Below, one piece after another: positions 17,189 through 25,922 of a DNA stretch of 64,000 bases (within the stretch, counting starts at the first letter, position 1; every line of letters starts with the position of its first letter). The notes under the pieces were generated by a model, which was not told the origin of the DNA, ran no database searches, and saw only the letters and a program-made list of their open reading frames with translations. A program made the position numbers and the translations under genes. Source of the DNA: Sediminicola luteus (GTDB lineage: Bacteria > Bacteroidota > Bacteroidia > Flavobacteriales > Flavobacteriaceae); assembly GCF_002514735.1 (NCBI RefSeq), contig NZ_KZ300476.1:725872-789871 (forward strand). The letters run 5' to 3'.

Positions 17189-19375
17189 TTACTTTAGGAA
17201 CAACAGCTCCCTATATTTGGCCAATGGCCATAGATCATCGGCCACCAGGGTTTCCAATTTATCGCAATGGTACCGTATCTCATCAAAATGCGGTTTTACC
17301 TTGTCGCAATAGGCAGCCGCTTTCTTTTCTATATGCTCCAAGGCGTTTGCCGAGCGCCTTTCGGCAGTCATTTCGTCGGTCAATCTTTTTATGGCCTCTA
17401 TATGCAACGAAACCTCTTCTACAATAGCCATTTGCGGACTCGCCATTTTCTTAAAGCCCGTACCGTATACCTCTTTTAGGGCTTGGATGTTTTTCAACAA
17501 ACCGGTCTGGAAATCGACAGCGGCCGGTAAAATATGATTGTATATCAACTCATTAAAAACCCTACCCTCGATTTGAATATGGAACACATAGGCTTCCAAC
17601 TCTACCTCCTTATGGGCCGTGGCCTCAACTTCCGTCATTACCCCCATTTCTTTAAACAGGGCCAAGCTAGCCTTATGGGTATACACGGCCAAGGCTTCGG
17701 GGGTATTCTTATTATTGCTCAGTTTACGCTTTTTGGCTTCCTTTTCCCAGGCTTCGCTATAGCCATCACCTTCAAAACGGATACGCTTCGAGCTTTTGAT
17801 ATACTCCCGAAGCACATTGAAAATGGCTTCATCCTTTTTAAAATCCTTGCCATCTACCAGCTTATCGACCTCTTTTTTAAAGTCTTTCAGTTGCTTGGCC
17901 ATAATGGTGTTGAGCACCGTCATGGGTTTGGCACAATTGGCCTTGGAGCCCACCCCACGCATCTCGAATTTGTTTCCGGTGAACGCAAAGGGTGAGGTTC
18001 GGTTACGGTCGGTATTGTCCAATAAAATTTCAGGGATTTTCCCGACAACGTTTAGCTTTAACTCGGTTTTTTCCTCTGGGGACAATTTTCCTTTGGAAAC
18101 CCCTTCGAGATCATCCAAAACCCCATTGAGCTGCTCCCCGATAAATATGGATAGAATGGCCGGAGGTGCCTCGTTGGCCCCCAACCTATGGTCGTTACTG
18201 GCCGAGGCTATGGAAGAACGCAATAGTTCTTCATAGGTATCCACCGCCTTTATGGTATTGACGAAAAAGGTAAGGAATTGTAGGTTTTTCATGGGGGTAG
18301 TACCCGGACTCAACAAATTCACGCCGGTATCGGTGGCCAAAGACCAGTTGTTGTGTTTACCAGATCCATTCACGCCAGCAAAGGGCTTTTCATGGAACAA
18401 TACCTTGAAATTATGTCTATCGGCCACCTTTTCCATGATATCCATAAGCAATAGGTTATGGTCTACGGCCAAATTGGCCTCCTCGAAAACCGGAGCCATT
18501 TCGAACTGCATGGGTGCCACCTCGTTATGACGTGTTTTGACCGGAATGCCCAACAGCGTACATTCCCGCTCTAGATCTTTCATAAAATCGAGCACCCGAC
18601 TATGGATTACCCCAAAGTAATGATCATCGAGTTGTTGACCTTTGGCCGAAGCTTTACCTACTATAGTTCGCCCTGCCAAGGCTATATCGGGCCGGGAATA
18701 GGCCAAAGCCTTATCCACTAAAAAATACTCTTGTTCCCAACCCAAAGTGGCCCATACTTTATTTACGGTCTTGTCGAAATAGCGGGCCACTTCGGTAGCT
18801 GCCTCATCTACGGCATGCAATGCCCGAAGCAAAGGCGCCTTATTATCTAAAGCTTCGCCGGTATAGGCTACGAAAATTGTCGGTATACATAAGGTTGACC
18901 CATATACGAATGCCGGGGAAGTGGGATCCCAAGCCGTATACCCACGGGCCTCAAAGGTGTTTCGTATACCCCCGTTCGGGAAGCTCGAAGCATCGGGTTC
19001 TTGCTGTACCAATTGTCCGCCGCCGAATTTTTCAACGGCCCTACCCTCTTTATTGATTTCGAAGAAAGCATCATGTTTTTCGGCCGTAGACCCGGTAAGG
19101 GGTTGAAACCAATGCGTATAATGTGTAGCCCCCATACTAATGGCCCAAGTCTTCATACCCTCGGCGATCTGATCGGCCACCTTACGCTCGATCTTGGCCC
19201 CTTTCATTATCGCCGCCTGTACGCTGAGATACGCATCTTTGGTAAGGTACTGTTGCATCTTCTCGTTATTGAATACATGGGAAGCGAACATTTCCGACCG
19301 CCGACCTTTTTCCTCAATGGGCATTTTGGGTCGATTACCGCTTTCTTTTAGGGCATTGAATCGTAAAAAGGACAT
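17189..19375 (-). CDS. glnN: Glutamine synthetase type III
   Basis: ATP-dependent synthesis of glutamine from glutamate and ammonia. The 728-residue length is that of the dodecameric GS III class found in Bacteroidota and cyanobacteria. Family features seen: FASHVFNNEKMQQYLTKDAY near the start, THYTHWFQPLTGSTAEKHDAF, GWEQEYFLVD (metal-binding glutamate), KTRHNEVAPMQFEMAPVFEE, NGSGKHNNWSL and GANEAPPAILSIFIG. The ATG at 19375 (MSFLRF) is chosen over a TTG ten codons upstream. It is divergent from the GS II gene, with 190 bases between them holding a strong palindrome. Two unrelated classes side by side suggest shared nitrogen control. Confidence 0.97.
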   Translation of the reverse strand: MSFLRFNALKESGNRPKMPIEEKGRRSEMFASHVFNNEKMQQYLTKDAYLSVQAAIMKGAKIERKVADQIAEGMKTWAISMGATHYTHWFQPLTGSTAEKHDAFFEINKEGRAVEKFGGGQLVQQEPDASSFPNGGIRNTFEARGYTAWDPTSPAFVYGSTLCIPTIFVAYTGEALDNKAPLLRALHAVDEAATEVARYFDKTVNKVWATLGWEQEYFLVDKALAYSRPDIALAGRTIVGKASAKGQQLDDHYFGVIHSRVLDFMKDLERECTLLGIPVKTRHNEVAPMQFEMAPVFEEANLAVDHNLLLMDIMEKVADRHNFKVLFHEKPFAGVNGSGKHNNWSLATDTGVNLLSPGTTPMKNLQFLTFFVNTIKAVDTYEELLRSSIASASNDHRLGANEAPPAILSIFIGEQLNGVLDDLEGVSKGKLSPEEKTELKLNVVGKIPEILLDNTDRNRTSPFAFTGNKFEMRGVGSKANCAKPMTVLNTIMAKQLKDFKKEVDKLVDGKDFKKDEAIFNVLREYIKSSKRIRFEGDGYSEAWEKEAKKRKLSNNKNTPEALAVYTHKASLALFKEMGVMTEVEATAHKEVELEAYVFHIQIEGRVFNELIYNHILPAAVDFQTGLLKNIQALKEVYGTGFKKMASPQMAIVEEVSLHIEAIKRLTDEMTAERRSANALEHIEKKAAAYCDKVKPHFDEIRYHCDKLETLVADDLWPLAKYRELLFLK

Positions 19376-19439
19376 AATCTTTGGTATTTGGTTGCAATAC
19401 TTCAATTTGATTGGGGTAAAAATACAATTTCAAAAATTA

Positions 19440-19502
19440 ACCCCCTAAAATTTTAGGGGTTGACGAAAAATATCGTGTATTTCTGCAATTCACCCCCTAA
19501 AA
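19440..19502. promoter_or_regulatory. Palindromic operator and third half-site between the two glutamine synthetase genes
   Basis: CCCCTAAAATTTTAGGGG (19442-19459) is a perfect 18-base palindrome. Its left arm, with flank ACCCCCTAAAA (19440-19450), recurs exactly at 19492-19502, 52 bases away, or about five helical turns. The repeat copy would lie near -43 of the proposed GS II promoter. I infer binding by a dimeric nitrogen regulator; the regulator is not identified. Confidence 0.65.
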
Positions 19503-19527
19503 AACCATCCGTGAAATTATAAAACAC

Positions 19528-19535
19528 TACTTTTG
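19528..19535 (+). promoter_or_regulatory. Candidate -7 box of the GS II gene
   Basis: TACTTTTG matches the Bacteroidota TAnnTTTG consensus and would give a leader of about 25 nt before the ATG at 19566. No clear -33 TTTG is present, which would fit activator dependence. Confidence 0.45.
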
Positions 19536-19565
19536 AAGCCGTAAGCAACAAAATAATTTATTGTC

Positions 19566-20576
19566 ATGAGCAAAACTAAACTGGAGTATATATGGCTAGA
19601 CGGCCATCAGCCCACCCAAGAACTGCGTAGTAAAACCAAAATCGTTGACGATTTCGACGGCAACTTGGATAGCTGTCCGATCTGGTCTTTCGATGGTAGT
19701 TCTACCGAACAGGCCGAAGGCGGAGCCTCCGACTGTTTATTGAAACCCGTTGCCATTTACCCCGATCCGGAAAGGGCGAAAGGCTTTTTAGTAATGTGTG
19801 AAGTATTGGATTCCGATGGTAAACCACACCCATCTAACGCCCGTGCCACTATTGATGACGACGATAATGATTTTTGGTTCGGATTCGAGCAAGAATACTT
19901 CTTAATGGATACCGAAACCGACCTTCCGCTTGGCTTCCCACGTGGTGGGTTCCCTGGACCACAAGGTAAGTACTACTGTTCTGTTGGTGGTCGTTATACT
20001 TGGGGACGCGATTTCGTTGAAGAGCATATGGACCTATGTATCGAGGCCGGATTGAACATCGAAGGGATAAACCAAGAGGTTGCCCCGGGCCAGTGGGAGT
20101 TCCAATGTTTTGCCAAAGGTGCCAAAAAAGCCGGTGACGAAATCTGGGTAGCCCGTTATTTACTGAACCGTTTGACCGAAAAGTATGGCTACTATATAGA
20201 GCTACACCCAAAACCGATCAAAGGAGACTGGAACGGTTCGGGTATGCACGCCAACTTCTCGAACACCACTTTAAGGACTTGTGGTTCCCAAGAAACCTAT
20301 GAGAAGATTTGTGAGGCCTTCCGCCCAGAAGCCGAAAACCACATCGATGTCTACGGTGCCTTTAACGAAGAGCGTTTGACCGGATTGCACGAGACTGCAT
20401 CGATTAAAGACTTTAGCTATGGTGTTTCCGACCGTGGTGCCTCTATCCGTATTCCGATCATTACCGTAGAAAACGGCTGGAAAGGATGGTTGGAAGATCG
20501 TAGACCTGCCTCTAACGGTGACCCCTACAAAATCGCCGCCCGTATCATTAAAACGGTTAAGGCCGTAGATAACTAA
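19566..20576 (+). CDS. glnII: Glutamine synthetase type II (eukaryotic-like)
   Basis: A 336-residue enzyme of the GS II class, the short decameric form typical of eukaryotes and some bacteria. Visible motifs: EYIWLDG, WSFDGSSTEQAEG, FGFEQEYFLMD (metal glutamates), INQEVAPGQWEFQ, GDWNGSGMHANFS, and SIRIPIITVENGWKGWLEDRRP with the ATP/phosphate-binding arginines. The reaction is the same as that of the divergent GS III gene. It ends 24 bases before a strong terminator and is monocistronic. Having both classes adjacent may allow different affinity or feedback behaviour at different ammonium levels; this is inference. Confidence 0.96.
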   Translation: MSKTKLEYIWLDGHQPTQELRSKTKIVDDFDGNLDSCPIWSFDGSSTEQAEGGASDCLLKPVAIYPDPERAKGFLVMCEVLDSDGKPHPSNARATIDDDDNDFWFGFEQEYFLMDTETDLPLGFPRGGFPGPQGKYYCSVGGRYTWGRDFVEEHMDLCIEAGLNIEGINQEVAPGQWEFQCFAKGAKKAGDEIWVARYLLNRLTEKYGYYIELHPKPIKGDWNGSGMHANFSNTTLRTCGSQETYEKICEAFRPEAENHIDVYGAFNEERLTGLHETASIKDFSYGVSDRGASIRIPIITVENGWKGWLEDRRPASNGDPYKIAARIIKTVKAVDN

Positions 20577-20599
20577 GAACAGTTACATTACTTTATATT

Positions 20600-20628
20600 A
20601 AAAGCGTCCTTTTGGGGCGCTTTTTTTT
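20600..20628 (+). terminator. Terminator of the GS II gene (possibly bidirectional)
   Basis: AAAAGCGTCC (20600-20609) pairs with GGGCGCTTTT (20615-20624), one G-U pair, and eight T begin at 20621. It stands between two convergent genes and could also serve the reverse strand. Confidence 0.85.
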
Positions 20629-20633
20629 CATTA

Positions 20634-21626
20634 TCAGAGGGCCATTTTACTTATCTTACCTTTCTCTTCCAACAAAGCCATGGCCCCATCTAAGCGAATA
20701 TTATCATATCTACAGGCCAACACTTCTTTTCCTTCCAAGCTCCACAACCCCATTTTATTGTTTTTGGTTACCCAAGCATAGCCGCCATTTATTTCGACAG
20801 TATCGAAACGACAAGGCACAATGGTTTTTCCATCAAAATCCATTACCCCCATTTGATTGCGGTTGAAAACGGCCACCAAACCACCATCCACCTTAAAATT
20901 ATCGTACTTGCAAGGAATGATCATATGCCCTTCTAGATCCCAAAGCCCCATTTTCCCCTTTTTGTACACCGCAACATAACCATCATCTACCTCTAAATGT
21001 TCAAACTCGCAGGGTACGATAACATTTCCTTCCAGATCGAATATACCCATGCGCCTGCCTTTGTAAACACCCACCAACCCATCATCAACCTCAAGGGCGT
21101 CGAAATCACAGGGAATGATTTCCTTCCCGCTTGTATTCCATAATCCTTTTTTATTGCCTTTCCTAACCCATACTAGGTGTCCGTCAATTTTAAATTCATC
21201 GAACCTCTCAGCAAAGAATGATGGCGGCATTTTTTTGGTAGTGACTAGGCCTACGGCATTTACTTTTGTCGGTGTTTGGGCTTCGGTTTTAAAAACATAA
21301 CCGCTTACCAAAACGACGGACAAAACAACAATGGTCAATACGGATACTTTTTTCATGGTGTTGGTTTTAAGGTTTGTCACTTCTATCAGACTGGTAAAAA
21401 AGGATTTTTGACTTTCTTGCCGATAATCATGTCTGCTTTCGAAATAGTCCATACCCAAGGCGTCGGACAACAACCTAATGGTAGCATCCCTTGGAGTAAC
21501 CTCCCCGGATTCGATACGTTGCACGGTGCGCATATTCAAATGGCACATTCCAGCTACTTCGGTTTGGGTCAACCCCTTGGCTTTTCGAATTCGCACTAAG
21601 GCAGCGCCAAAATCTTTTTTGGACAT
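20634..21626 (-). CDS. Membrane-anchored XRE-type regulator with WG repeats
   Basis: A 330-residue protein in three parts. Residues about 8-60 are an XRE helix-turn-helix (RIRKAKGLTQTEVAG, NMRTVQRIESGEVTPRDATI). Residues 92-112 are one membrane span, preceded by MKK and followed by KTEAQ, exactly like a signal anchor. Residues about 135-330 are five to six WG-type repeats of ~33 residues (KKGLWNTSGKEIIPCDFD, KMGLWDLEGHMIIPCKYD, and so on). The HTH would be cytoplasmic and the repeats outside the membrane, as in one-component transmembrane regulators. The ligand and target are unknown. An internal start at Met91 would give a plain secreted WG protein. Confidence 0.82.
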   Translation of the reverse strand: MSKKDFGAALVRIRKAKGLTQTEVAGMCHLNMRTVQRIESGEVTPRDATIRLLSDALGMDYFESRHDYRQESQKSFFTSLIEVTNLKTNTMKKVSVLTIVVLSVVLVSGYVFKTEAQTPTKVNAVGLVTTKKMPPSFFAERFDEFKIDGHLVWVRKGNKKGLWNTSGKEIIPCDFDALEVDDGLVGVYKGRRMGIFDLEGNVIVPCEFEHLEVDDGYVAVYKKGKMGLWDLEGHMIIPCKYDNFKVDGGLVAVFNRNQMGVMDFDGKTIVPCRFDTVEINGGYAWVTKNNKMGLWSLEGKEVLACRYDNIRLDGAMALLEEKGKISKMAL

Positions 21627-21761
21627 GTTCTAACATTTTCCAATAAAAGTACTGGCTATCACCCACTAATTCAAAGTAAAACCTCGTTTTTTCGTACGAC
21701 ATTCATACGGCATTGCCCGTTTTATCAACAATTTCAGCTGAATTATTTCGGAATCCGAAAA

Positions 21762-22547
21762 CTAATCGTCGATCAAAGTAATCGGAATACTATTGGTTTC
21801 ATTACTGAAATAATGATGTAAATACTTTTTTAGCGCCTTGTCTTGGGCCATTTGGGAATAGACTTCATTTTTAACATTGATCGTTTCCATTCCAGACTGC
21901 TTAGATTCCATACTTTTTAGCGCTTCTGAAAAATAGGTCCGTGCATTTTCAACAAAATCCGCATTAGAAGGTTTGGCCCTTTCCCTTTCGGTCGCCAACG
22001 CCTCATATACCATAGCTTCCAACAGAGCCCGATTACCCTTTATCTCAAGTCCACTAAAATCATTTCCAGTGCAAATTTTTAACCTATACTTACCTTTAAC
22101 CCCCACTACTTCAAAAAACCTGGAAGCCACCTGCATCACCTCTTCCCAAGAAAATTTATTGCCTTCGGACATATCTTGCATGGCCAACAGGCTAAAAGTA
22201 GACCGAAAAGGTTGGTCATTTATGTAGTCTTTCAGCAATTCCCTTATTCTCAAAGTATCCGGATACAACTTCACGAAATCCTCCCTTTTAGAATAATGTG
22301 ACGCCAAATAAATAAACCGGTTTGGATGCTGTTGGATAAAGTCACCAAAATTATCATCAACTTCGCGCAGTTTGAAATAACAATGGCTAAACGTACGGGC
22401 GCTGTCGTTTTTATGATAAAATACGAGATCTAAATAGGTACTTGGAAGCAATTTTTCTTCCTTCTTACACGATACAATGACGAACGCTAAAATGACTAAG
22501 CCAAAAACGCTACGGATGAGGCATTTTTGAGAATTTGGTTTTTGCAT
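21762..22547 (-). CDS. Lipoprotein of unknown function
   Basis: I do not recognise this family. The 261-residue protein has a lipoprotein signal with hydrophobic residues about 14-26 and VSC (C27), followed by a lysine/glutamate-rich start. The rest is mostly helical and charged, without a recognisable catalytic motif. Two lone cysteines occur further on (HCYF, KICTG). It lies downstream of the XRE/WG gene's promoter region, 135 bases away on the same strand, and upstream is the cation exchanger. Each gap is large enough for its own promoter, so no operon is claimed. Confidence 0.7.
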   Translation of the reverse strand: MQKPNSQKCLIRSVFGLVILAFVIVSCKKEEKLLPSTYLDLVFYHKNDSARTFSHCYFKLREVDDNFGDFIQQHPNRFIYLASHYSKREDFVKLYPDTLRIRELLKDYINDQPFRSTFSLLAMQDMSEGNKFSWEEVMQVASRFFEVVGVKGKYRLKICTGNDFSGLEIKGNRALLEAMVYEALATERERAKPSNADFVENARTYFSEALKSMESKQSGMETINVKNEVYSQMAQDKALKKYLHHYFSNETNSIPITLIDD

Positions 22548-22652
22548 GATGGTTTCATTAAGTTCAGCCGAAACCTAAACACAACAACTATACCAAAGCA
22601 CTCAAAAAGACGGAAGTTGACCACCAAGTACGAAACCCAAATCGCAGTTTTC

Positions 22653-23591
22653 CTAAACCAAGGTCAAATACACAAAAGAAGAATAGACCGCCAGCAATAC
22701 TATACCATCGCGCCAGCCCAAGCGCAACCCTCGGGGTACGAATACCAATGGCAATACCAAGAAGGAAATTCCCAGCATCCAGAAAATATCATTGGAAAGC
22801 AAACCGGGATCGTTCACTTGTATAGGTGTTATCAAGGAAGTAATACCCAATACCGCCAATAGGTTAAAAATATTGGATCCGATCAGGTTCCCCAACGAAA
22901 TCGCTTTTTCCTTTTTTAATACGGCAATAATAGAGGCGGCCAATTCCGGGATACTGGTTCCCACAGAAACCACGGTAACCCCGATTACCCTTTCGCTGAC
23001 CCCTAAATTACTAGCTAAACCAACCGCGCCTTCAATCAAAAGCTCGCTACCGCCCCAAAGGGCCACGCCACCGATACCCAAAAAGAGCGCGGTCTTATAG
23101 TTGGGCAACAATTCATCGTCTTCGGGCATTTCGTCGGCTACGGCCTGCTTTTGGAATCGTAATAAATACACCAAAAACGCAAATAGTAGCACTACCATGA
23201 TACCGCCCTCATATTGTTGTAATTCCCCATCGAAATAGATAAAGCCGAAAAAGAGCAGGGAGGCCAGCATCATAACCGGCCAATCGGTGGTATAGAAACT
23301 CTTCCGTACATCCATATGCCCTAAAATCACCGTAACCCCAAGTACTAGGCCCAAATTGGCAATATTGGAACCCACCACATTACCCAAGGCCAGATCTGGA
23401 AAACCATCCAAGGCCGACTTAATACTCACTATAAGTTCCGGGGCCGAAGTCGCAAAGGAAACCACGGTCATGCCTATTACGATTTTGGGGATATTCAAAC
23501 GAAGTGACAAAGCCACAGCGGCTTTTAACAACCAATCGCCCCCAAATATCAAAAGGGTAAGACCTAGAACGATAAAAAGTAATTCTTGCAT
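22653..23591 (-). CDS. Calcium/sodium antiporter (CaCA family, YrbG-like)
   Basis: A 312-residue membrane protein with about ten spans in two homologous halves. Each half carries an alpha repeat: GMTVVSFATSAPELIVSI with GNVVGSNIANLGLVLG in the first, and GVTVVSVGTSIPELAASI with GNLIGSNIFNLLAVLG in the second. The SAPEL and SIPEL glutamates are the ion ligands of Na+/Ca2+ exchangers. A hydrophilic loop around 150-163 separates the halves. It would export calcium at the expense of sodium or protons. No operon partner is evident. Confidence 0.94.
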   Translation of the reverse strand: MQELLFIVLGLTLLIFGGDWLLKAAVALSLRLNIPKIVIGMTVVSFATSAPELIVSIKSALDGFPDLALGNVVGSNIANLGLVLGVTVILGHMDVRKSFYTTDWPVMMLASLLFFGFIYFDGELQQYEGGIMVVLLFAFLVYLLRFQKQAVADEMPEDDELLPNYKTALFLGIGGVALWGGSELLIEGAVGLASNLGVSERVIGVTVVSVGTSIPELAASIIAVLKKEKAISLGNLIGSNIFNLLAVLGITSLITPIQVNDPGLLSNDIFWMLGISFLVLPLVFVPRGLRLGWRDGIVLLAVYSSFVYLTLV

Positions 23592-24016
23592 GGGTGTGTT
23601 TTAGATGGCCAAAGATATCCTTTTAGGGCAGCAGAAAAAAACGATGGACCAAACCAAAAGCCCAAAAATGCCCTTTTAAAAAATGAAAAGGCCCTTGCTT
23701 TTTAAAACCAACCCAAAAACCCCGCTACAAAACGAACAATTTTTCACCAGTAGAGCGGTATAGACTTACTATAAACAACCATTTTGTAGACTTAATCTAT
23801 CTTGTTAAAACCTTATTCGTTTTTATACTTACAATTAACAAAGCAACTGTATCATTTTAACAAAAATTATTTGGCGGCATTTTCGACACTCCTGTATATT
23901 CAAAAAACAATCGAAAAATATTAGCAACCAATTTCAGTTTTATCAATGATAACTTTAATAAAAATCATTATTTATTACACTATTCTCATAATATTAACCT
24001 TTTTAATACTATAACC
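23592..24016. other. AT-rich intergenic region between divergent genes
   Basis: 425 bases, no open frame of note. TTTG (23870-23873), 21 bases and TATATTCA (23895-23902) resemble a -33/-7 promoter for the rightward SPFH gene, with the last two -7 bases off consensus. An AT-rich hairpin CCTTTT/AAAAGG lies at 23672-23691. The region near 23800-23990 is very A/T rich, as is common upstream of Bacteroidota genes. Confidence 0.4.
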
Positions 24017-25345
24017 ATGATCACAATTTTTGGAATTTTCATTGTTTTGGGTGGTATAGCCACCCTTTTTTTAAGACTATTCATAAAGAACAACCCCACT
24101 TTAAACTGGTTCAGTACCCGAAAAAGCATACAGATTATTCTGGTAGGTGCCGCCTTAAGTGTTATCAGCGGCATGTTCTTTTATGCAGAACCGGGAACCG
24201 CCTATGCGGTACAATATCCTTGGGGCGGACAAAAAGGTGTTTTCCGTCAAGGTATCAACACCAAAATGTGGGGACGTTTGATCCCTATCCAATTCGAATT
24301 GCCTATTAAGTATGTTATTCCGAATGGAGAAGGCGAAGTAGGTGAGCAGAGCAAATATGCCAATGTGGACATTGCCAAATATTGGGCCTTTAGCGATGCG
24401 GTAAAAGCGCGTATAGCGACCTCTGTGGTTATTTCTATTAATACCGAAGACGAGCACCAGTTTCTATCGGTGGCCGATCGCAACAAGACCGAACGTAACT
24501 TGATCCGTTCGCGTATTATACCCAATATAGACCAGGCCATAAAAAACACCTGTAAACTGATGGACGCCCAAGACTATATCTCGGGCCAGGCCGCCGATTT
24601 TGATCGATACTTTAAGGATCAACTTGAAAACGGCATGTACCAGCTAGAGGAGTTTACGCTGAACCAAAAACCTGATGTTATCGGCGACAGTACCACTATT
24701 AGAACCGTAGTTAATAAAGAGGCCAAACAAAAACGCTTTAAGATCAAGGTGCGTAACGGGGAAATTATCCGGGAAAGGGGCAACTCTTTAAAAGCCTACG
24801 GACTTACCGTGATACAGGCCGTGGTTACCGAAATCGATTGGGAAGAAACCTTTGACAAAAGACTGCAACTTCAAAAGGAGGAAGTAGCCCAAACCCAATT
24901 GGAAAAGCAACAGGCCGAGCGCGAGTTCTACCGGGCCCAAAAAGAAAAGGCCAAAGGTGAGGCCAACAAAGCCCAAGAACGCGCCCGTTTGGAAAAGGAA
25001 CAAATACAACAAACTATTGAGGCCGAGACCAAGGCCAAAGTGGCCGAGTTCAACCTAGTTGAAGAACGTAAAAAGTACGAAGTGGCCCAGTTTCAGGCCA
25101 AGACCAAAAAAACCTTGGCCGATGCCGAAGCTTACCAAAACGCTAAATTGGTCTCAGCCGGACTTACCCCACAGGAGCGGGCCGAATGGGAATACAAGAC
25201 CTCGGTTGGCGTGGCTCGTGAACTGAAGGAACTAAAACTGCCCCAGGTATATATGGAGGGCAGCCAAAAACAAGGTGAAGGCAACCTATTACAGTCACTA
25301 ATTGGCGCCGAAATGGCCAAGAATATGGTGCAAAAAAGAGAATAG
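24017..25345 (+). CDS. SPFH (band 7) domain membrane protein
   Basis: A 442-residue protein with two N-terminal hydrophobic segments (about 1-22 and 37-56). An SPFH/band-7-like region follows (about 56-290, starting EPGTAYAVQYPWGGQKGVFRQG). Then comes a long charged coiled coil rich in E, K, Q and A (about 285-385: QKEEVAQTQLEKQQAEREF, ARLEKEQIQQTIEAETKAK). The C-terminus is a short tail (LLQSLIGAEMAKNMV). Such prohibitin/flotillin relatives oligomerise on membranes and are tied to membrane quality control. It is monocistronic with a good terminator. The substrate or partner is unknown. Confidence 0.88.
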   Translation: MITIFGIFIVLGGIATLFLRLFIKNNPTLNWFSTRKSIQIILVGAALSVISGMFFYAEPGTAYAVQYPWGGQKGVFRQGINTKMWGRLIPIQFELPIKYVIPNGEGEVGEQSKYANVDIAKYWAFSDAVKARIATSVVISINTEDEHQFLSVADRNKTERNLIRSRIIPNIDQAIKNTCKLMDAQDYISGQAADFDRYFKDQLENGMYQLEEFTLNQKPDVIGDSTTIRTVVNKEAKQKRFKIKVRNGEIIRERGNSLKAYGLTVIQAVVTEIDWEETFDKRLQLQKEEVAQTQLEKQQAEREFYRAQKEKAKGEANKAQERARLEKEQIQQTIEAETKAKVAEFNLVEERKKYEVAQFQAKTKKTLADAEAYQNAKLVSAGLTPQERAEWEYKTSVGVARELKELKLPQVYMEGSQKQGEGNLLQSLIGAEMAKNMVQKRE

Positions 25346-25425
25346 ATCTGAAACAATAAGAGCGTTAGCCAATACCCTTGAACAGCCCCAGCGGTAACTT
25401 CAGCTATTTAAACTCTTGCCATCAT

Positions 25426-25457
25426 AAGGCCCCGATTACTTGGGGCCTTTTGTTTTT
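25426..25457 (+). terminator. Terminator of the SPFH gene
   Basis: AAGGCCCC (25426-25433) pairs with GGGGCCTT (25442-25449) around an 8-base loop, followed by a T-rich run. Confidence 0.85.
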
Positions 25458-25500
25458 TCGACAAGCTAACCACAAACAAAAACTAAAAATTACGTTAATT

Positions 25501-25536
25501 AACTGCTTTTATAGTTGCACAACTAAAAAAGCAGTT
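25501..25536 (+). promoter_or_regulatory. 36-base dyad, probable BlaI operator overlapping the promoter
   Basis: Left arm AACTGCTTTTATAGTTG (25501-25517) and right arm CAACTAAAAAAGCAGTT (25520-25536) are reverse complements except for one base, with CA between. The left arm contains TATAGTTG, one base off TAnnTTTG, so a repressor here would cover the -7 box. The blaI-like ATG is 26 bases downstream, suggesting autoregulation. Confidence 0.7.
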
Positions 25537-25561
25537 GTATGTTCGTATCAAAATCTTCGGT

Positions 25562-25921
25562 ATGCAAAAACTAACGAACAAAGAAGAGGTGGTCATGAAA
25601 ATCTTATGGAAGCTGCAAAAAGCCTTCGTAAAGGAAATCATGGCCGAGATCAGCGAGGGAAAACCCCATTACAACACCCTTTCTACCCTAGTCAGGAACT
25701 TAGAGGATAAAGGTTTTGTGGCGCATGAGTCATTTGGCAACACCCATAGGTATTACCCCATAATTTCCAAGGAAGCCTATAGAAAAACCTTTATTAACGA
25801 AGCCATATCGCACTATTACGAGAATTCGTATAAAAGTTTGGTTTCCTTCTTTGCCAAGGAAGAAAAAATTTCTGTGGAAGAGTTAAAGGAAATTATTGCA
25901 CTTATAGAAAAAGGAAAATAA
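25562..25921 (+). CDS. BlaI/MecI/CopY-family transcriptional repressor
   Basis: A 119-residue winged-helix repressor: QKLTNKEEVVMKILWKLQ opens the typical BlaI first helix, YNTLSTLVRNLEDKGFVAHE is the recognition helix and wing, and the C-terminal half (FFAKEEKISVEELKEIIALI) is the dimerisation helix bundle. Homologues repress their own operon until cleaved by a partner M56 protease. The ATG at 25562 is used; a TTG at 25535 lies inside the operator dyad and is unlikely. The stop is one base before the M56 gene, so the two are co-translated. Confidence 0.93.
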   Translation: MQKLTNKEEVVMKILWKLQKAFVKEIMAEISEGKPHYNTLSTLVRNLEDKGFVAHESFGNTHRYYPIISKEAYRKTFINEAISHYYENSYKSLVSFFAKEEKISVEELKEIIALIEKGK

Positions 25922-25922
25922 T

